Notes: generated by a model from the letters alone, not told the origin. A DNA stretch of 64,000 nucleotides from Salinihabitans flavidus (GCF_900110425.1 NZ_FODS01000011.1:48969-112968), one strand, 5' to 3'. Positions 43,666 through 52,939 are shown, numbered from the stretch's first letter. Numbers and translations: made by a program.

Positions 43666-44148
43666 TCAGGCTCTTAACCCCGTCTCCTGCAACATCCCGC
43701 GCCGTTTGGCCTCATAGTAATACCCGCGCGCATACCACTGCACCGCCCGGTCATGGCTGCCATCGGCCAGAAGCCACGCCCCGCGCAGGTATTTCACGGC
43801 GTATTTCAGGTTCGTCTCCGCATCCAGCAACCCCGAAGCCGGCCCGCGATACCCCATCGTCCGCGCCGTCTGTGGCAGGATCTGCATCAACCCATAGTAG
43901 GGTCCGTTCCGCGCCTCAGGCCGGTGGGTCGACTCCCGCACGACAACCCGTTGCACAAGATCAACCGGCACCTCGTAGCGCGCCGCGTATTTCTCGATCA
44001 ATTGGCGCAGTTGCGGGGTCTCGTTGGGATAAAGCTGCCTGTCATCGCGATAGGACGCGCGCCCCCGGCTTGATGCCCGATCGCGCCCGCACCCTGCGAG
44101 CGCCAGAACCGCACCGGCCAGAAACACACGCCTGGAAAACTGGGGCAT
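43666..44148 (-). CDS. Lytic transglycosylase lipoprotein (SLT domain)
   Basis: A 160-aa outer- or inner-membrane lipoprotein that cuts peptidoglycan. The signal region RRVFLAGAVLALAGC gives a lipobox with Cys20. The SLT domain has the catalytic Glu in VVVRESTHRPEA, then YYGLMQILPQTARTMGYRG. It is short but complete. Its 3' side carries the large hairpin. Confidence 0.92.
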   Translation of the reverse strand: MPQFSRRVFLAGAVLALAGCGRDRASSRGRASYRDDRQLYPNETPQLRQLIEKYAARYEVPVDLVQRVVVRESTHRPEARNGPYYGLMQILPQTARTMGYRGPASGLLDAETNLKYAVKYLRGAWLLADGSHDRAVQWYARGYYYEAKRRGMLQETGLRA

Positions 44149-44240
44149 CCGGGATCTCCTGCTTTTTCATCTGTGCTGTCATACCTCACGGCATCCCGTC
44201 AGGCAAAGCCCCACACTCCACCTGTGGCGGGAAAGCGCCG

Positions 44241-44693
44241 TCAGGCCCGCTCGTCCTTGGGCGAGCCCATAACCACATAGGAGGTTATCGAATGCACCTG
44301 CGGCAAAGTGCCGAGCACATCGGTATGAAACGCCTTGTAGGCCTGAAGATCCGTCGCCTCCACCCGCAACATGTATTCCACCGCGCCGGTGATATTGTGA
44401 CATTCCCGCACTTCGGGGGACTGCGCCATTGCCGCCTCGAACGCCTCTTGCGCCGGTTTGGTATGCTGGTTGAGCCCGACCGTTACATAGGCCACGAACC
44501 CGGTGCCGAGCGCCCCGCGATCCAGCACCGCACGATAGCCGGTGATCACGCCGCGCCGCTCCAACGCCGAGACCCGCCGAAGGCAGGCCGAGGGCGACAG
44601 CCCCACCCGCGCAGCCAGATCGAGATTGCTGATACGCCCATCCCGTGTCAGCTCTTGCAATATTTTCTCGTCAATGCGGTCAAAGTTCGCCAT
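44241..44693 (-). CDS. Lrp/AsnC family regulator
   Basis: A 150-aa Lrp-type protein with the helix-turn-helix DGRISNLDLAARVGLSPSACLRRV and a RAM domain. Start ATG 44693 (MANFDRIDEK). It is divergent from a LysE/RhtB exporter across 74 bp that contain a perfect inverted repeat, the classic setup for amino-acid-responsive control of the exporter. Confidence 0.9.
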   Translation of the reverse strand: MANFDRIDEKILQELTRDGRISNLDLAARVGLSPSACLRRVSALERRGVITGYRAVLDRGALGTGFVAYVTVGLNQHTKPAQEAFEAAMAQSPEVRECHNITGAVEYMLRVEATDLQAYKAFHTDVLGTLPQVHSITSYVVMGSPKDERA

Positions 44694-44696
44694 TAG

Positions 44697-44731
44697 TTGC
44701 GTATTTCGCCACAAGTTTTCGCAATACGCAA
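44697..44731. promoter_or_regulatory. Inverted repeat between Lrp and LysE genes
   Basis: TTGCGTATT (44697-44705) and AATACGCAA (44723-44731) form a perfect 9-bp inverted repeat with 17 bp between, about 26 bp centre to centre. It sits in the 74-bp divergent promoter and is the best operator candidate for the adjacent Lrp-type protein. Confidence 0.65.
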
Positions 44732-44767
44732 TTCCACACCACGGTTTTACGGGCATAAATTGCAGCC

Positions 44768-45364
44768 ATGACACAGGATATTCTCACTGCGCTGGCCGCC
44801 TTCGCGCTCGTCTCGTCGATTACGCCAGGACCGAACAACCTGATGCTGATGGCCTCGGGGGCGAATTTTGGATTCGCTCGCACGATTCCGCACATGCTGG
44901 GAATCGGCATCGGATTCACGGTGATGATCGTTCTGGTCGGAACCGGGCTCATGCGCGTCTTCGACGCCTTTCCCCTCACCTACAACATACTCAGGGTAGT
45001 CAGTGTCGTCTACCTGCTCTGGCTGGCGTGGAAGATCGCCAACGCCAGCGCGCCCGACGGAACCGCCCGCACGGGACGCCCCATGACCTTCGTTCAGGCC
45101 GCGCTCTTTCAGTGGGTGAACCCCAAGGCGTGGACGATGGCGCTCACGGCAATCACACTCTACGCGCCTGAGCGCAGCCTTGCCGCCGTGGTGCTCGTGG
45201 CCGCGGTCTTCGGCGCGATCAACCTGCCCTCGGTCAGCGTCTGGACGGTGATGGGCCAACAGATGCGCCGCCTTCTGCATAGCCCGGCGCGACTCACCGT
45301 GTTCAACTGGCTGATGGCGCTGCTGTTGCTTGGCTCGCTCTACCCTGTGCTCTTTCCCGGCTGA
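44768..45364 (+). CDS. LysE/RhtB-family amino acid exporter
   Basis: A 198-aa membrane protein with about six helices. SSITPGPNNLMLMASGANFG near residue 16 is the family signature, and FQWVNPKAWTMAL around residue 115 is also typical. It probably exports an amino acid. The neighbouring Lrp regulator and operator fit substrate-induced expression. The specific amino acid is unknown. Confidence 0.92.
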   Translation: MTQDILTALAAFALVSSITPGPNNLMLMASGANFGFARTIPHMLGIGIGFTVMIVLVGTGLMRVFDAFPLTYNILRVVSVVYLLWLAWKIANASAPDGTARTGRPMTFVQAALFQWVNPKAWTMALTAITLYAPERSLAAVVLVAAVFGAINLPSVSVWTVMGQQMRRLLHSPARLTVFNWLMALLLLGSLYPVLFPG

Positions 45365-45440
45365 GCCGCAAAGCCTCCTGACAGAGTGTTCCGGCGCTGC
45401 TAGCGTGGCGGCAAAGGCAATCGTTTGCAGAAAGAGCTCC

Positions 45441-46418
45441 ATGTCCGGCTTCATCCTCACCCTTCTGGCCATCGCCCTCGGTCTGGCGCTCACCGTGGCG
45501 GCCTATCTGGGGCACGCGGCATGGCGCACTCGCAAGCTCGCCGCGCAGGCCGTCCGCGACGTGCCGATGGCAGGGGAGCTTCAGCCCGTGCCCGGCGGCA
45601 TGATCCATTTCGTCGACTCCGGCCCGAGGGACGCCCCGCCCATCGTGCTCATTCACGGGCTGTCGGGACAATTGCAGCATTTTACCTATGGCATAGCCCC
45701 ACGCCTGTCAGACGTCTTTCGGGTGATCGCCATCGACCGCCCCGGCAGCGGTTATTCCGACCGGCGCGGCGCAGCGGATGCCACGCTGGAAACGCAGGCG
45801 CGCATGATCGCGGAGTTCCTGAGCGCGCGCGGGATCGAAAAGCCCCTGATCGTGGGCCATTCACTTGGCGGGGCCGTGGCGCTGGCGCTCGCCCTGCAGC
45901 GACCCGATGACATATCGGGGCTGGCGCTTCTCTGCCCGCTCACCCATCCGACGCCAGAGCCCCCCGCCATTTTTCGTGCCTTGATGATCAAGACCCCCGC
46001 GCTGCGCCGACTGCTGGGGCATACGATCGCCGTGCCGATGGCGCTCAGAACCGCGAAAGAGGTGCTCGACGCGGTATTCGCGCCGGAGGACTGGCCTCAG
46101 GATTTTCTGGAACGCGGCGGTGGGGCCCTGGGGTTGCGCCCGCGCGGGTTCATCGCCGCGTCCGAGGATATGGTGGCATCACAAACGGAAATCGCGGATC
46201 AGGCCGCGCGCTATGCAGGGGAACTGAAACTGCCCGGCGCGGTTCTGTTCGGCGCCGAAGATCAGCTTCTTGATCCCGAAGCCCAGGGCAAGGCGATGAC
46301 CGACTATGGCTGGAGCTTCGAAACTCTGCCCGGACGCGGCCACATGATACCGATCACCGCGCCCGAGGACTGTGCCGCTTTCATCGCCCGCGCCGCACGC
46401 AGCATGCGCGGCGAGTGA
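45441..46418 (+). CDS. Alpha/beta hydrolase with N-terminal membrane anchor
   Basis: A 325-aa alpha/beta hydrolase. An N-terminal hydrophobic helix (about residues 3-25) anchors it to the membrane. The oxyanion segment VLIHGLSGQ, the nucleophile motif GHSLGG and the C-terminal catalytic-His segment GRGHMIP are in order. ATG 45441 follows AAAGAGCTCC. The substrate is unknown; esters or lipids are likely for this class. Confidence 0.85.
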   Translation: MSGFILTLLAIALGLALTVAAYLGHAAWRTRKLAAQAVRDVPMAGELQPVPGGMIHFVDSGPRDAPPIVLIHGLSGQLQHFTYGIAPRLSDVFRVIAIDRPGSGYSDRRGAADATLETQARMIAEFLSARGIEKPLIVGHSLGGAVALALALQRPDDISGLALLCPLTHPTPEPPAIFRALMIKTPALRRLLGHTIAVPMALRTAKEVLDAVFAPEDWPQDFLERGGGALGLRPRGFIAASEDMVASQTEIADQAARYAGELKLPGAVLFGAEDQLLDPEAQGKAMTDYGWSFETLPGRGHMIPITAPEDCAAFIARAARSMRGE

Positions 46419-46484
46419 CGCCGCCCCCGTTGCAATTGTCGCCGGTGGCGGTCATATAGCGGGACGCAGACGGCAGAGGGCACC

Positions 46485-47447
46485 ATGACCAACTATCTCG
46501 ACTTCGAGAAACCGCTCGCAGAGATCGAAGGCAAGGCCGAGGAGCTGCGCGCCCTCGCTCGCCAGAACGAGGAAATGGACATCGACGACGAGGTGTCGGC
46601 ACTTGACCGCAAGGCCGCTAACCTGCTTTCCGATCTCTACAAGTCCTTGACTCCATGGCGTAAATGCCAAGTGGCCCGCCACCCAGACCGGCCGCATTGC
46701 AAGGATTATATCGAAGCGCTCTTTACCGAGTTCACCCCGCTGGCCGGGGACCGCAACTTTGCCGACGATCACGCGGTGATGGGCGGATTGGCGCGGTTCA
46801 ATGACCGCCCGGTGATGGTGATCGGGCAGGAAAAGGGCCACGACACCAAAAGCCGGATCGAACGCAATTTCGGCATGGCCCGGCCCGAGGGCTATCGCAA
46901 GGCGATCCGCCTGATGGAGATGGCCGACAAGTTCAACCTGCCGGTCATCACCCTTGTGGACACGCCCGGCGCCTATCCCGGCAAGGGCGCGGAAGAGCGG
47001 GGGCAGTCGGAGGCGATTGCCCGCTCGACCGAGAAATGCCTGCAAATCGGTGTGCCGCTGGTCTCCGTCATCATTGGCGAGGGCGGATCGGGTGGGGCGG
47101 TGGCCTTTGCCTCGGCCAACAAGGTGGCGATGCTGGAACATTCGGTCTATTCGGTGATCACACCCGAGGGCTGCGCCTCGATCCTGTGGAAGGATCCTGA
47201 GAAAATGCGCGAAGCGGCGGAGGCTATGCGTCTGACAGCGCAAGATCTTTTCAAGCTGGGCGTGATCGACCGCATCGTCGGAGAGCCGCTTGGCGGGGCG
47301 CATCGCGGCCGCGACACGAGCGTGGCCGCCGTGGGCGATGCCATTGCCGAAATGCTGTCGGAAATGGACGACATGGACCGAGGCACGGTGGTTCAGGCGC
47401 GGCGCAAGAAGTTCATGGAGATCGGCGCCAAGGGACTGTCCACCTGA
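46485..47447 (+). CDS. accA: Acetyl-CoA carboxylase carboxyltransferase alpha subunit
   Basis: The 320-aa alpha subunit of the carboxyltransferase that makes malonyl-CoA, the first step of fatty acid synthesis. Signatures include [17 protein letters not shown] at the start, [37 protein letters not shown] and [13 protein letters not shown]. It is followed by repeat copy E and a convergent oxidase cluster. Confidence 0.97.
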   Translation: MTNYLDFEKPLAEIEGKAEELRALARQNEEMDIDDEVSALDRKAANLLSDLYKSLTPWRKCQVARHPDRPHCKDYIEALFTEFTPLAGDRNFADDHAVMGGLARFNDRPVMVIGQEKGHDTKSRIERNFGMARPEGYRKAIRLMEMADKFNLPVITLVDTPGAYPGKGAEERGQSEAIARSTEKCLQIGVPLVSVIIGEGGSGGAVAFASANKVAMLEHSVYSVITPEGCASILWKDPEKMREAAEAMRLTAQDLFKLGVIDRIVGEPLGGAHRGRDTSVAAVGDAIAEMLSEMDDMDRGTVVQARRKKFMEIGAKGLST

Positions 47448-47762
47448 ACGCGGCGCACGCTGCCACCCCGCCCCCGCACCGCGACTCAGCGCAAACCCCT
47501 GTTAACGCACGAAAACCCGGGTCTGTAAAACGTCGGTATTTTGTCGGTATCGCGTCGGTCTCGTTTTCCAGAATCGCACCGTTAACAGGGCGTTCGCTAG
47601 GGACGCGTTTACGATTGTGAAGATCGCGTTAAAAGCGGGGCGGTCACGCGTGGGCCGCCTCCTTGTCCGATAGATGCACCTTCGTGGGTGCCATCCGCTA
47701 CTGCATAACCCCGAGATCGAAGTCGAGACGCCGCGATATTGTCTCGATCCGCCTCAGCGATC
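47448..47762. other. accA/oxidase convergent intergenic region
   Basis: These 315 bp contain repeat copy E (47483-47632) and then about 130 bp with no recognisable gene, RNA or hairpin of note. Confidence 0.6.
47483..47632 (-). repeat. Intergenic ACCGAC element, copy E (inverted)
   Basis: Read on the minus strand: TTAACGCGATCTTCA (47632-47618), CGAACGCCC, GTTAAC, then a core at 47559-47521 of ACCGACGCGAT, ACCGACAAAAT, ACCGACGTTTT and ACAGAC, then TTAACAGGGG and GAGTC (47487-47483). The final GANTC lies the same 18 bases after the start of TTAA as in copies B and C although the variable base differs. Confidence 0.82.
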
Positions 47763-48083
47763 CTAGAGGCAAACGGACGACACGGTGGCCGGAAATAGGG
47801 CATATCCGGTGGCAACAAGGCCGACCCAGCCCGTGATGCGGCTGACGAAACGCACAAAACCGGACCGCGAGGCCAGACGCGGATGATAAAGCACCGCCAG
47901 CAGCGCGACTTGCAGCAGAATGGCGAGCGCATAGGCCGTAATCAGAAGCACACGGGGCAGGGATAGGCCCAGTACTGTCCCGCCAATCCCATGTCCGCAG
48001 ATCAGCCCCAGCAGCCCGTAGATTGCGCTGAATGTCGCGAGCCACACCAACGGGGCAATCAGGATGCGCAGCAGATCCTTCAT
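47763..48083 (-). CDS. Small membrane protein of the oxidase operon
   Basis: A 106-aa protein with three likely transmembrane helices (about residues 7-28, 40-62, 80-98). Its ATG overlaps the TGA of the subunit I-III gene (ATGA), so it is translated with it. It may be a small oxidase subunit or assembly helper; no family is recognised. Confidence 0.78.
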   Translation of the reverse strand: MKDLLRILIAPLVWLATFSAIYGLLGLICGHGIGGTVLGLSLPRVLLITAYALAILLQVALLAVLYHPRLASRSGFVRFVSRITGWVGLVATGYALFPATVSSVCL

Positions 48084-50563
48084 GACAGGAGACCGGGTAG
48101 ATGTCCGGCCAGCAGAATGAGCAGGCTGACAATCGAAAGGTAGTCGATCCAGAGGCACACGATGGGGAACTCGGCCCACCGCGCGGGCGAGGTGAAGCCG
48201 GACAGTACGCGCGCGGTTAGAAAAACCGCCATCAGCACGCCCAGAACGGCGTGGAAAAGCCCATAGCCGCCCAGCACAAGCAGCGTCGCGCCATAGGCGT
48301 GCCCCATCGGAGCGGGGGTCTGAAGCATCATCGCCGTGCAGGCGATCGCCACGCCCAAAGCACCGATGAGCACCAACACGATGCCGGGCAGCGGGGTGTC
48401 GCCACGCCGGTTGGCACGGATCGCCTGCCGCATCGCGACGGGGCCAAGCAACGCCCCAAGGCAACCGACGCCGGCCGTGACCATCGAGCCAGCGAACCAG
48501 GCCGGCGGCGGCCAGCCCGGCGCGACGGTCCAGAGGAAGGCGAAGCCGAACAGCAGCGAGCCGAAGAAGGTGGCATTGGCGGTCAGCAGGAACAGCGTTC
48601 CCCACCATCCCGGCGACCGCTCCGCGGTGGCGGCGTTCGGCAGCGTGACCCCCTCGCGCACCCGCAGCGCGCCGAGATCCTCCTTGCAGCCAAGCCCCCA
48701 GACCCATTTCCATGCAAGAATGACGACCCCGGCCAGCGCCAGCGGCACGGTCCAGTAGAATTTCACCAGCAGCGACAGAAAGAAAAGGCCGGTGACCGCC
48801 GACATGGTGACCGGCAGGCGGGTATTGGCCGGATAGATGACATGCATTTCGGGTCGTCCGGTGGCGATGTCCACGCTCAGCGTTTCGCGCCAGCCCTTGC
48901 GGGGCGTGGCCAGATAGCCCTCTCCGCGCGCCAACCGGACCGCCAAATTCGGATCAGCGGCGAGAGGCGCGCGGCTGTCCACATGCGGGAGGCTGGCAAA
49001 GTTGTAGGCCGGGGGCGGGGTCATCATCGCCCATTCCGACGTGCCCGCGCCCCACGGGTTGCGCTTGCCGCGCGCGGCGATCAGCGCATGCAGGACGACG
49101 TCGATCACGATCATGGCGAGGCCGATCGCCAGAACGAAACTGCCGATCGAGGAGATCAGGTTGATCGCGGTCCAGCCATCCTCGGGCGCATATGTGGGAA
49201 TGCGCCGCCGCTGGCCCATCAGACCCACCCAGTGCATCGCAAGAAACGTGACGTGAAAGCCCAGAAAGACAAGCGCGAAGGCAAGTTCGCCAAGGCGAAA
49301 GAACCGCCGTTGTCCGGTGACATGGGGCAACCAATAGTAGACCCCCGCAAGAATCGGAAAGACGAAACCGCCAAACAGCACATAATGCAGATGCGCGGTG
49401 ATGAAGGCGGTGTCATGCGCCTGCCAGTCGAACGGCACCACCGCGACCATGACCCCGGTCAGACCGCCGATGACGAAGGTGCAGAAAAACCCGAGGATGT
49501 GCAGCATCGGCAGATGCAACTCCGGGCGGCCTTTCCACATCGTCCCGATCCAGGCGAAGATCTGCACGCCGGTCGGCACCGCCACAAGCGTCGAGGCCGC
49601 CGAAAAGAAGGCCAGCCCCATATGAGGGATGCCCGTGGTGAACATGTGATGAACCCAGAGCCCGAAGGACAAGAAGGCAAGCGCCACCGCCGCCGCGACA
49701 ATCCACCCATAGCCCAGAAGCGTGGTTCGGCACATCACCGGCAGCACGGTCGAGATGACGCCCGCCGCGGGCAGGAAGATGATATAGACCTCGGGATGGC
49801 CGAACAGCCAGAACAGGTGCTGCCAAAGCAGGCTGTCGCCCCCCAGTTCGGCCTGAAAGAACGGCAGCCCGAAGGCGCGCTCGAGTTCGAGCAGAACGGA
49901 CTCCAGGATCAGTGGCGGAAAGCCCGTCAGGATCATCAGCGCGGTGATCAGGGCATACCAGGCGAAGATCGGCATCTTCTCAAGCGACATGCCGGGCGCC
50001 CGATACTTGAGGATCGACACGGTGATTTCGACCGCGGCGGCGATGGCCGAAATCTCGACGAAGGTGATGCCGATCAGCCAGAAATCGATATTGATACCGG
50101 GCGAATGGATCGCCCCGGACAGGGGCGGATAGATGAACCAACCGCCATCGGGCGCGATCCCCAGCAGCATTGACACCAGCAGCATCGCCCCGCCAAAGAC
50201 ATAGCACCAATACCCATAGGCAGTCAGGCGCGGGAAGGCGAGATCGCGGGTGCCCAGGATCTTGGGCAGCAGATAGATCGCCAGCCCCTCGAAACTGGGG
50301 ATGGCAAATAGAAACATCATGATCGTGCCGTGCATCGTGAAGATCTGGTTATAGATCTCCGGTCCCGCGAAGGCCGAATGCGGCGTCGCAAGCTGCGCGC
50401 GGATCAGCATCGCCAGCAGGCCGCCGATGACAAAGAAGACGAACGCGGTGAACAGGAACATCCGGCCCAGATCGGTATGGTTCACGGTCGAGACCCAACC
50501 CCGCATCCCCGGCTCGGAGGCCCAGATCGTGGTCAGCCTGCGGTGACGTTCAAGCGCATTCAT
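48080..50563 (-). CDS. Heme-copper oxidase fused subunit I-III
   Basis: An 827-aa terminal oxidase subunit. Residues 1 to about 540 are subunit I: heme a ligands H78 and H393, CuB ligands H256 and H305/H306, heme a3 ligand H391, and the cross-linking Y260 in GHPEVYI, with E258. D107 (GTRDLAFPR) marks the D-channel entrance. The usual K-channel lysine in PTGIK is Q334 (PTGVQ). Residues from about 590 on are subunit III-like helices. Start ATG 50563. The partner subunit II lacks most of the CuA site, so the electron donor is probably quinol. Confidence 0.9.
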   Translation of the reverse strand: MNALERHRRLTTIWASEPGMRGWVSTVNHTDLGRMFLFTAFVFFVIGGLLAMLIRAQLATPHSAFAGPEIYNQIFTMHGTIMMFLFAIPSFEGLAIYLLPKILGTRDLAFPRLTAYGYWCYVFGGAMLLVSMLLGIAPDGGWFIYPPLSGAIHSPGINIDFWLIGITFVEISAIAAAVEITVSILKYRAPGMSLEKMPIFAWYALITALMILTGFPPLILESVLLELERAFGLPFFQAELGGDSLLWQHLFWLFGHPEVYIIFLPAAGVISTVLPVMCRTTLLGYGWIVAAAVALAFLSFGLWVHHMFTTGIPHMGLAFFSAASTLVAVPTGVQIFAWIGTMWKGRPELHLPMLHILGFFCTFVIGGLTGVMVAVVPFDWQAHDTAFITAHLHYVLFGGFVFPILAGVYYWLPHVTGQRRFFRLGELAFALVFLGFHVTFLAMHWVGLMGQRRRIPTYAPEDGWTAINLISSIGSFVLAIGLAMIVIDVVLHALIAARGKRNPWGAGTSEWAMMTPPPAYNFASLPHVDSRAPLAADPNLAVRLARGEGYLATPRKGWRETLSVDIATGRPEMHVIYPANTRLPVTMSAVTGLFFLSLLVKFYWTVPLALAGVVILAWKWVWGLGCKEDLGALRVREGVTLPNAATAERSPGWWGTLFLLTANATFFGSLLFGFAFLWTVAPGWPPPAWFAGSMVTAGVGCLGALLGPVAMRQAIRANRRGDTPLPGIVLVLIGALGVAIACTAMMLQTPAPMGHAYGATLLVLGGYGLFHAVLGVLMAVFLTARVLSGFTSPARWAEFPIVCLWIDYLSIVSLLILLAGHLPGLLS

Positions 50564-51240
50564 CGGCGGGCATCCTCCAGAAACGCGTCCCACCCGGCGG
50601 CATCATGGGCGGTGACCTGGAAGGTGAAGCCCCCATACCCGGCGCCACTGAACTCGGCGCTGAGACCCCGATAGGTGCCGGGCAGGTCGGCCTCGATCCT
50701 CAGCACGTTGACGCGCCCCGGTATCGCGTCGAGCTTGCCCGCAAGGCGCGGCACCCAGAAACTGTGGATCACGTCGGCGGTGGTGATCGCCACATCCACA
50801 GGCCGCCCGGCGGGAATATGAAGCACGCCTTCGGTTCTCTGGCCGGGGGCGTCCTCATAGGCGAAACTCCAGGCCCAGCTCCGCGCCTCGGCACTGACGC
50901 GGGTGACCTCCGGATCCGCGCGCGCCAGCAACCGCTCGCCAATGACAAGGCCACAGGCAAAGAGGGCGCCCAGAACCGCCAGCGGAAAGACAAGCCCGAG
51001 TCCGATGACCCAGATCCTCAGCTGGCGCGCCTCGCCGCCCGCACCCTTGCGGCGGGTGAATGACAGCAACAGCAGGATCATCACCAATCCGAAGATGAAC
51101 GTCGCGCCGCCCAGCATCACCCACCAGAGCGTCGCGATGTTTCGCGCCGCCGGTCCGGCGGGATCGAGTGTCGAATACATTCCTTCGCAACCAGAAAGCG
51201 CGCCAAGCGTTATACCCGCGATGGGAAGACGAAGGAGCAT
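50560..51240 (-). CDS. Oxidase subunit II lacking CuA ligands (quinol-oxidase type)
   Basis: A 226-aa lipoprotein: lipobox LGALSGC with Cys18, two transmembrane helices (about residues 35-60 and 76-100), then a periplasmic cupredoxin domain. One CuA histidine is kept (H159 in DVIHSFWVP). The rest of the C-x3-C-x3-H-x2-M motif reads S194-A-E-F-S198-G-A-G-Y202-G-G-F205, so both cysteines, the histidine and the methionine are all replaced. This matches E. coli CyoA (SASYSGPGFSGM) rather than cytochrome c oxidases. The ATG is only 6 bp from the divergent DUF2231 gene, and no clear ribosome site is seen. Confidence 0.88.
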   Translation of the reverse strand: MLLRLPIAGITLGALSGCEGMYSTLDPAGPAARNIATLWWVMLGGATFIFGLVMILLLLSFTRRKGAGGEARQLRIWVIGLGLVFPLAVLGALFACGLVIGERLLARADPEVTRVSAEARSWAWSFAYEDAPGQRTEGVLHIPAGRPVDVAITTADVIHSFWVPRLAGKLDAIPGRVNVLRIEADLPGTYRGLSAEFSGAGYGGFTFQVTAHDAAGWDAFLEDARR

Positions 51241-51246
51241 GCCGGC

Positions 51247-51762
51247 ATGATGACGCAAAAGACAGACGACGAAACCGAAGAATTGATCGACCCGATCGCG
51301 GAACTGCCGGGGTTCAACGAGACGGAATCGCGGATCGCCGTGCTCGGCCATCCCATCCACGCCATGAGCGTCGCCTTTCCGGTGGCCCTCACCTTCTGCG
51401 TTCTGGGCGCCGATGCGTTTTACTGGTGGACCGGGGAGACCTTCTGGGCGCGGGCCGCCCTCTGGGCCGCCGGCACTGGATTTCTGTTCGGCATGCTTGC
51501 CGGGGTTGCCGGGACGGCAGAGCTTCTGCTTGTCTCCGGCATTCGCGCGCGCGCGCCCGCCTGGACCCATTTCATCATCGCGGTGACGCTTCTTGCGCTT
51601 CTCGGCGCGAACTGGGGCTATCGGCTTTATGGATACGAACAGGCGGTGTTGCCCTATGGCATCCTGCTGTCGGGCCTTTGCGTTCTGGTGGTGGGTTTCA
51701 CGGGTTGGCATGGCGGCAAGCTCGTTTTCGATTATCGGCTCGGGACCTCGAAGGGCATCTGA
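51247..51762 (+). CDS. DUF2231 membrane protein
   Basis: A 171-aa membrane protein with four helices of the DUF2231 family (GHPIHAMSVAFPVALTFCVLGAD with its conserved His, WTHFIIAVTLLALL). Its ribosome site GAAGGAG lies inside the first codons of divergent subunit II, 6 bp away. Its 3' end overlaps the convergent CopD-like gene by 31 bp. Association with oxidase clusters is frequent; the role may be redox or heme related, but is unproven. Confidence 0.88.
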   Translation: MMTQKTDDETEELIDPIAELPGFNETESRIAVLGHPIHAMSVAFPVALTFCVLGADAFYWWTGETFWARAALWAAGTGFLFGMLAGVAGTAELLLVSGIRARAPAWTHFIIAVTLLALLGANWGYRLYGYEQAVLPYGILLSGLCVLVVGFTGWHGGKLVFDYRLGTSKGI

Positions 51763-52244
51763 CCGCCTCTCGGCTCAAGCAGCCAGTCGGGAAAGACGAT
51801 CCAGTCCAGTGCCGGCTTGGCAAGCACGAGGGTCAGGATCGCGATCATGGCCAACAGCCCGGCCGTGACCGGAAACGCCGGGTGCGGCGGTCGGTGATTT
51901 GCGGGATCCTCGGCGACCTTCACCACATTGTCGCCTATCCAGGCGTGGACCACGACAAGCAGCGCGACGAAAACGAGCTTGGCAAAAAACCACGGCACGA
52001 AGGCTTCGCGCAGAAAGATCAGCCAGGTTCCGGTGATCACCGCGATGACCGCCGCTGGCGTGACGCAGAGTGTATAGGTGATGTGCGTCGCACGGCGAAT
52101 GAGACGGTATTCCATGGCGATGACGGCCGGATCATGACGTGCCAGCATCAAGGGCAGCACAAGAAGACCGCCGCACCAGATCACCAGCGCGGCGATGTGA
52201 ACGATCTTGAAGATCGGAATTGTCCCGAGAAGCCAGTCTAGCAC
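51732..52244 (-). CDS. CopD-like four-helix membrane protein
   Basis: A 170-aa protein with four transmembrane helices. FKIVHIAALVIWCGGLLVLP at the start, with a His in the first helix, resembles CopD and HemJ-like membrane proteins that bind heme or copper. The GTG start at 52244 overlaps the ctaG stop (GTGCTAG). Its place in the oxidase cluster suggests a role in metal supply or heme. Name uncertain. Confidence 0.72.
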   Translation of the reverse strand: MLDWLLGTIPIFKIVHIAALVIWCGGLLVLPLMLARHDPAVIAMEYRLIRRATHITYTLCVTPAAVIAVITGTWLIFLREAFVPWFFAKLVFVALLVVVHAWIGDNVVKVAEDPANHRPPHPAFPVTAGLLAMIAILTLVLAKPALDWIVFPDWLLEPRGGQMPFEVPSR

Positions 52245-52939
52245 ACCGCGCCATCCCTGAGTTGAGCCCAGTTTCGCCGCGCCAGAAACCCCGCGATCAC
52301 GCCAAAAGGAAGGCCCGCGGGCACCCACATGATCAGCCCGCCAAGCTGCTGATCCTGTAGCGGCGTCAGCCCCCAATCGAACGGCGCCAGCGCATGGGTC
52401 GCATACAGCGCCGATGGCGCAAAGGTCAGAAGCGCGCCCAGCATCCCCATTTGCGCAAAACCGGCAACGATGAAGAGAATCCGGTCCACCGGGGTCCTGC
52501 CGGCGGTGAAAATGGCCGCCCAGAACCAGATCGCGCTACCCAGCAGGGTGATCTGCATCAACCAGTAGACGGCGATATTAACGAGGGCCAGATCATAGAC
52601 CGCCGGGTGGTGCCACGCCCAGAGGAACAAGGTCGACACCGCAAAAGGCAGGGCGATTGCGCCGCGGATCGCGGGGCGCAGCGCAAGTGCCAGCAAAGGC
52701 GCCGCCACGGCGACAAGCAGCACATGATGAACGACCCGCGCCGAAAACAGCGCCGAGGACAGCGCGCACAGCGGCGAGACAAAGGCCAGGATCAGGATCG
52801 CCACGGCCCATATCCCGGCCGGTTCGCGCCGCAACATGAAACCCAGCGCAACCAGCGCGGCCAGCAGCGCCGGATCGAAGTTCCAGCTTGTCCAGATTGC
52901 GTCCGGTGGGGGTGGCGGTCCGCAGTAGATCCCTTCCAT
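52238..52939 (-). CDS. ctaG: Cytochrome oxidase assembly protein CtaG (caa3 type)
   Basis: A 233-aa membrane protein of the caa3_CtaG family with about seven helices. ARVVHHVLLVAVAAPLLAL, LWAWHHPAVYDLAL and DQQLGGLIMWVPAG are family hallmarks with conserved His. It supplies or inserts copper for oxidase assembly. It heads the minus-strand pair with the CopD-like gene, next to the oxidase genes. Confidence 0.88.
   Translation of the reverse strand: MEGIYCGPPPPPDAIWTSWNFDPALLAALVALGFMLRREPAGIWAVAILILAFVSPLCALSSALFSARVVHHVLLVAVAAPLLALALRPAIRGAIALPFAVSTLFLWAWHHPAVYDLALVNIAVYWLMQITLLGSAIWFWAAIFTAGRTPVDRILFIVAGFAQMGMLGALLTFAPSALYATHALAPFDWGLTPLQDQQLGGLIMWVPAGLPFGVIAGFLARRNWAQLRDGAVC

Noticed and set aside
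48251..50173. 640-aa plus-strand open frame
   Set aside because: Antisense to the oxidase subunit I-III gene, Arg/Gln/His-rich with no domain.
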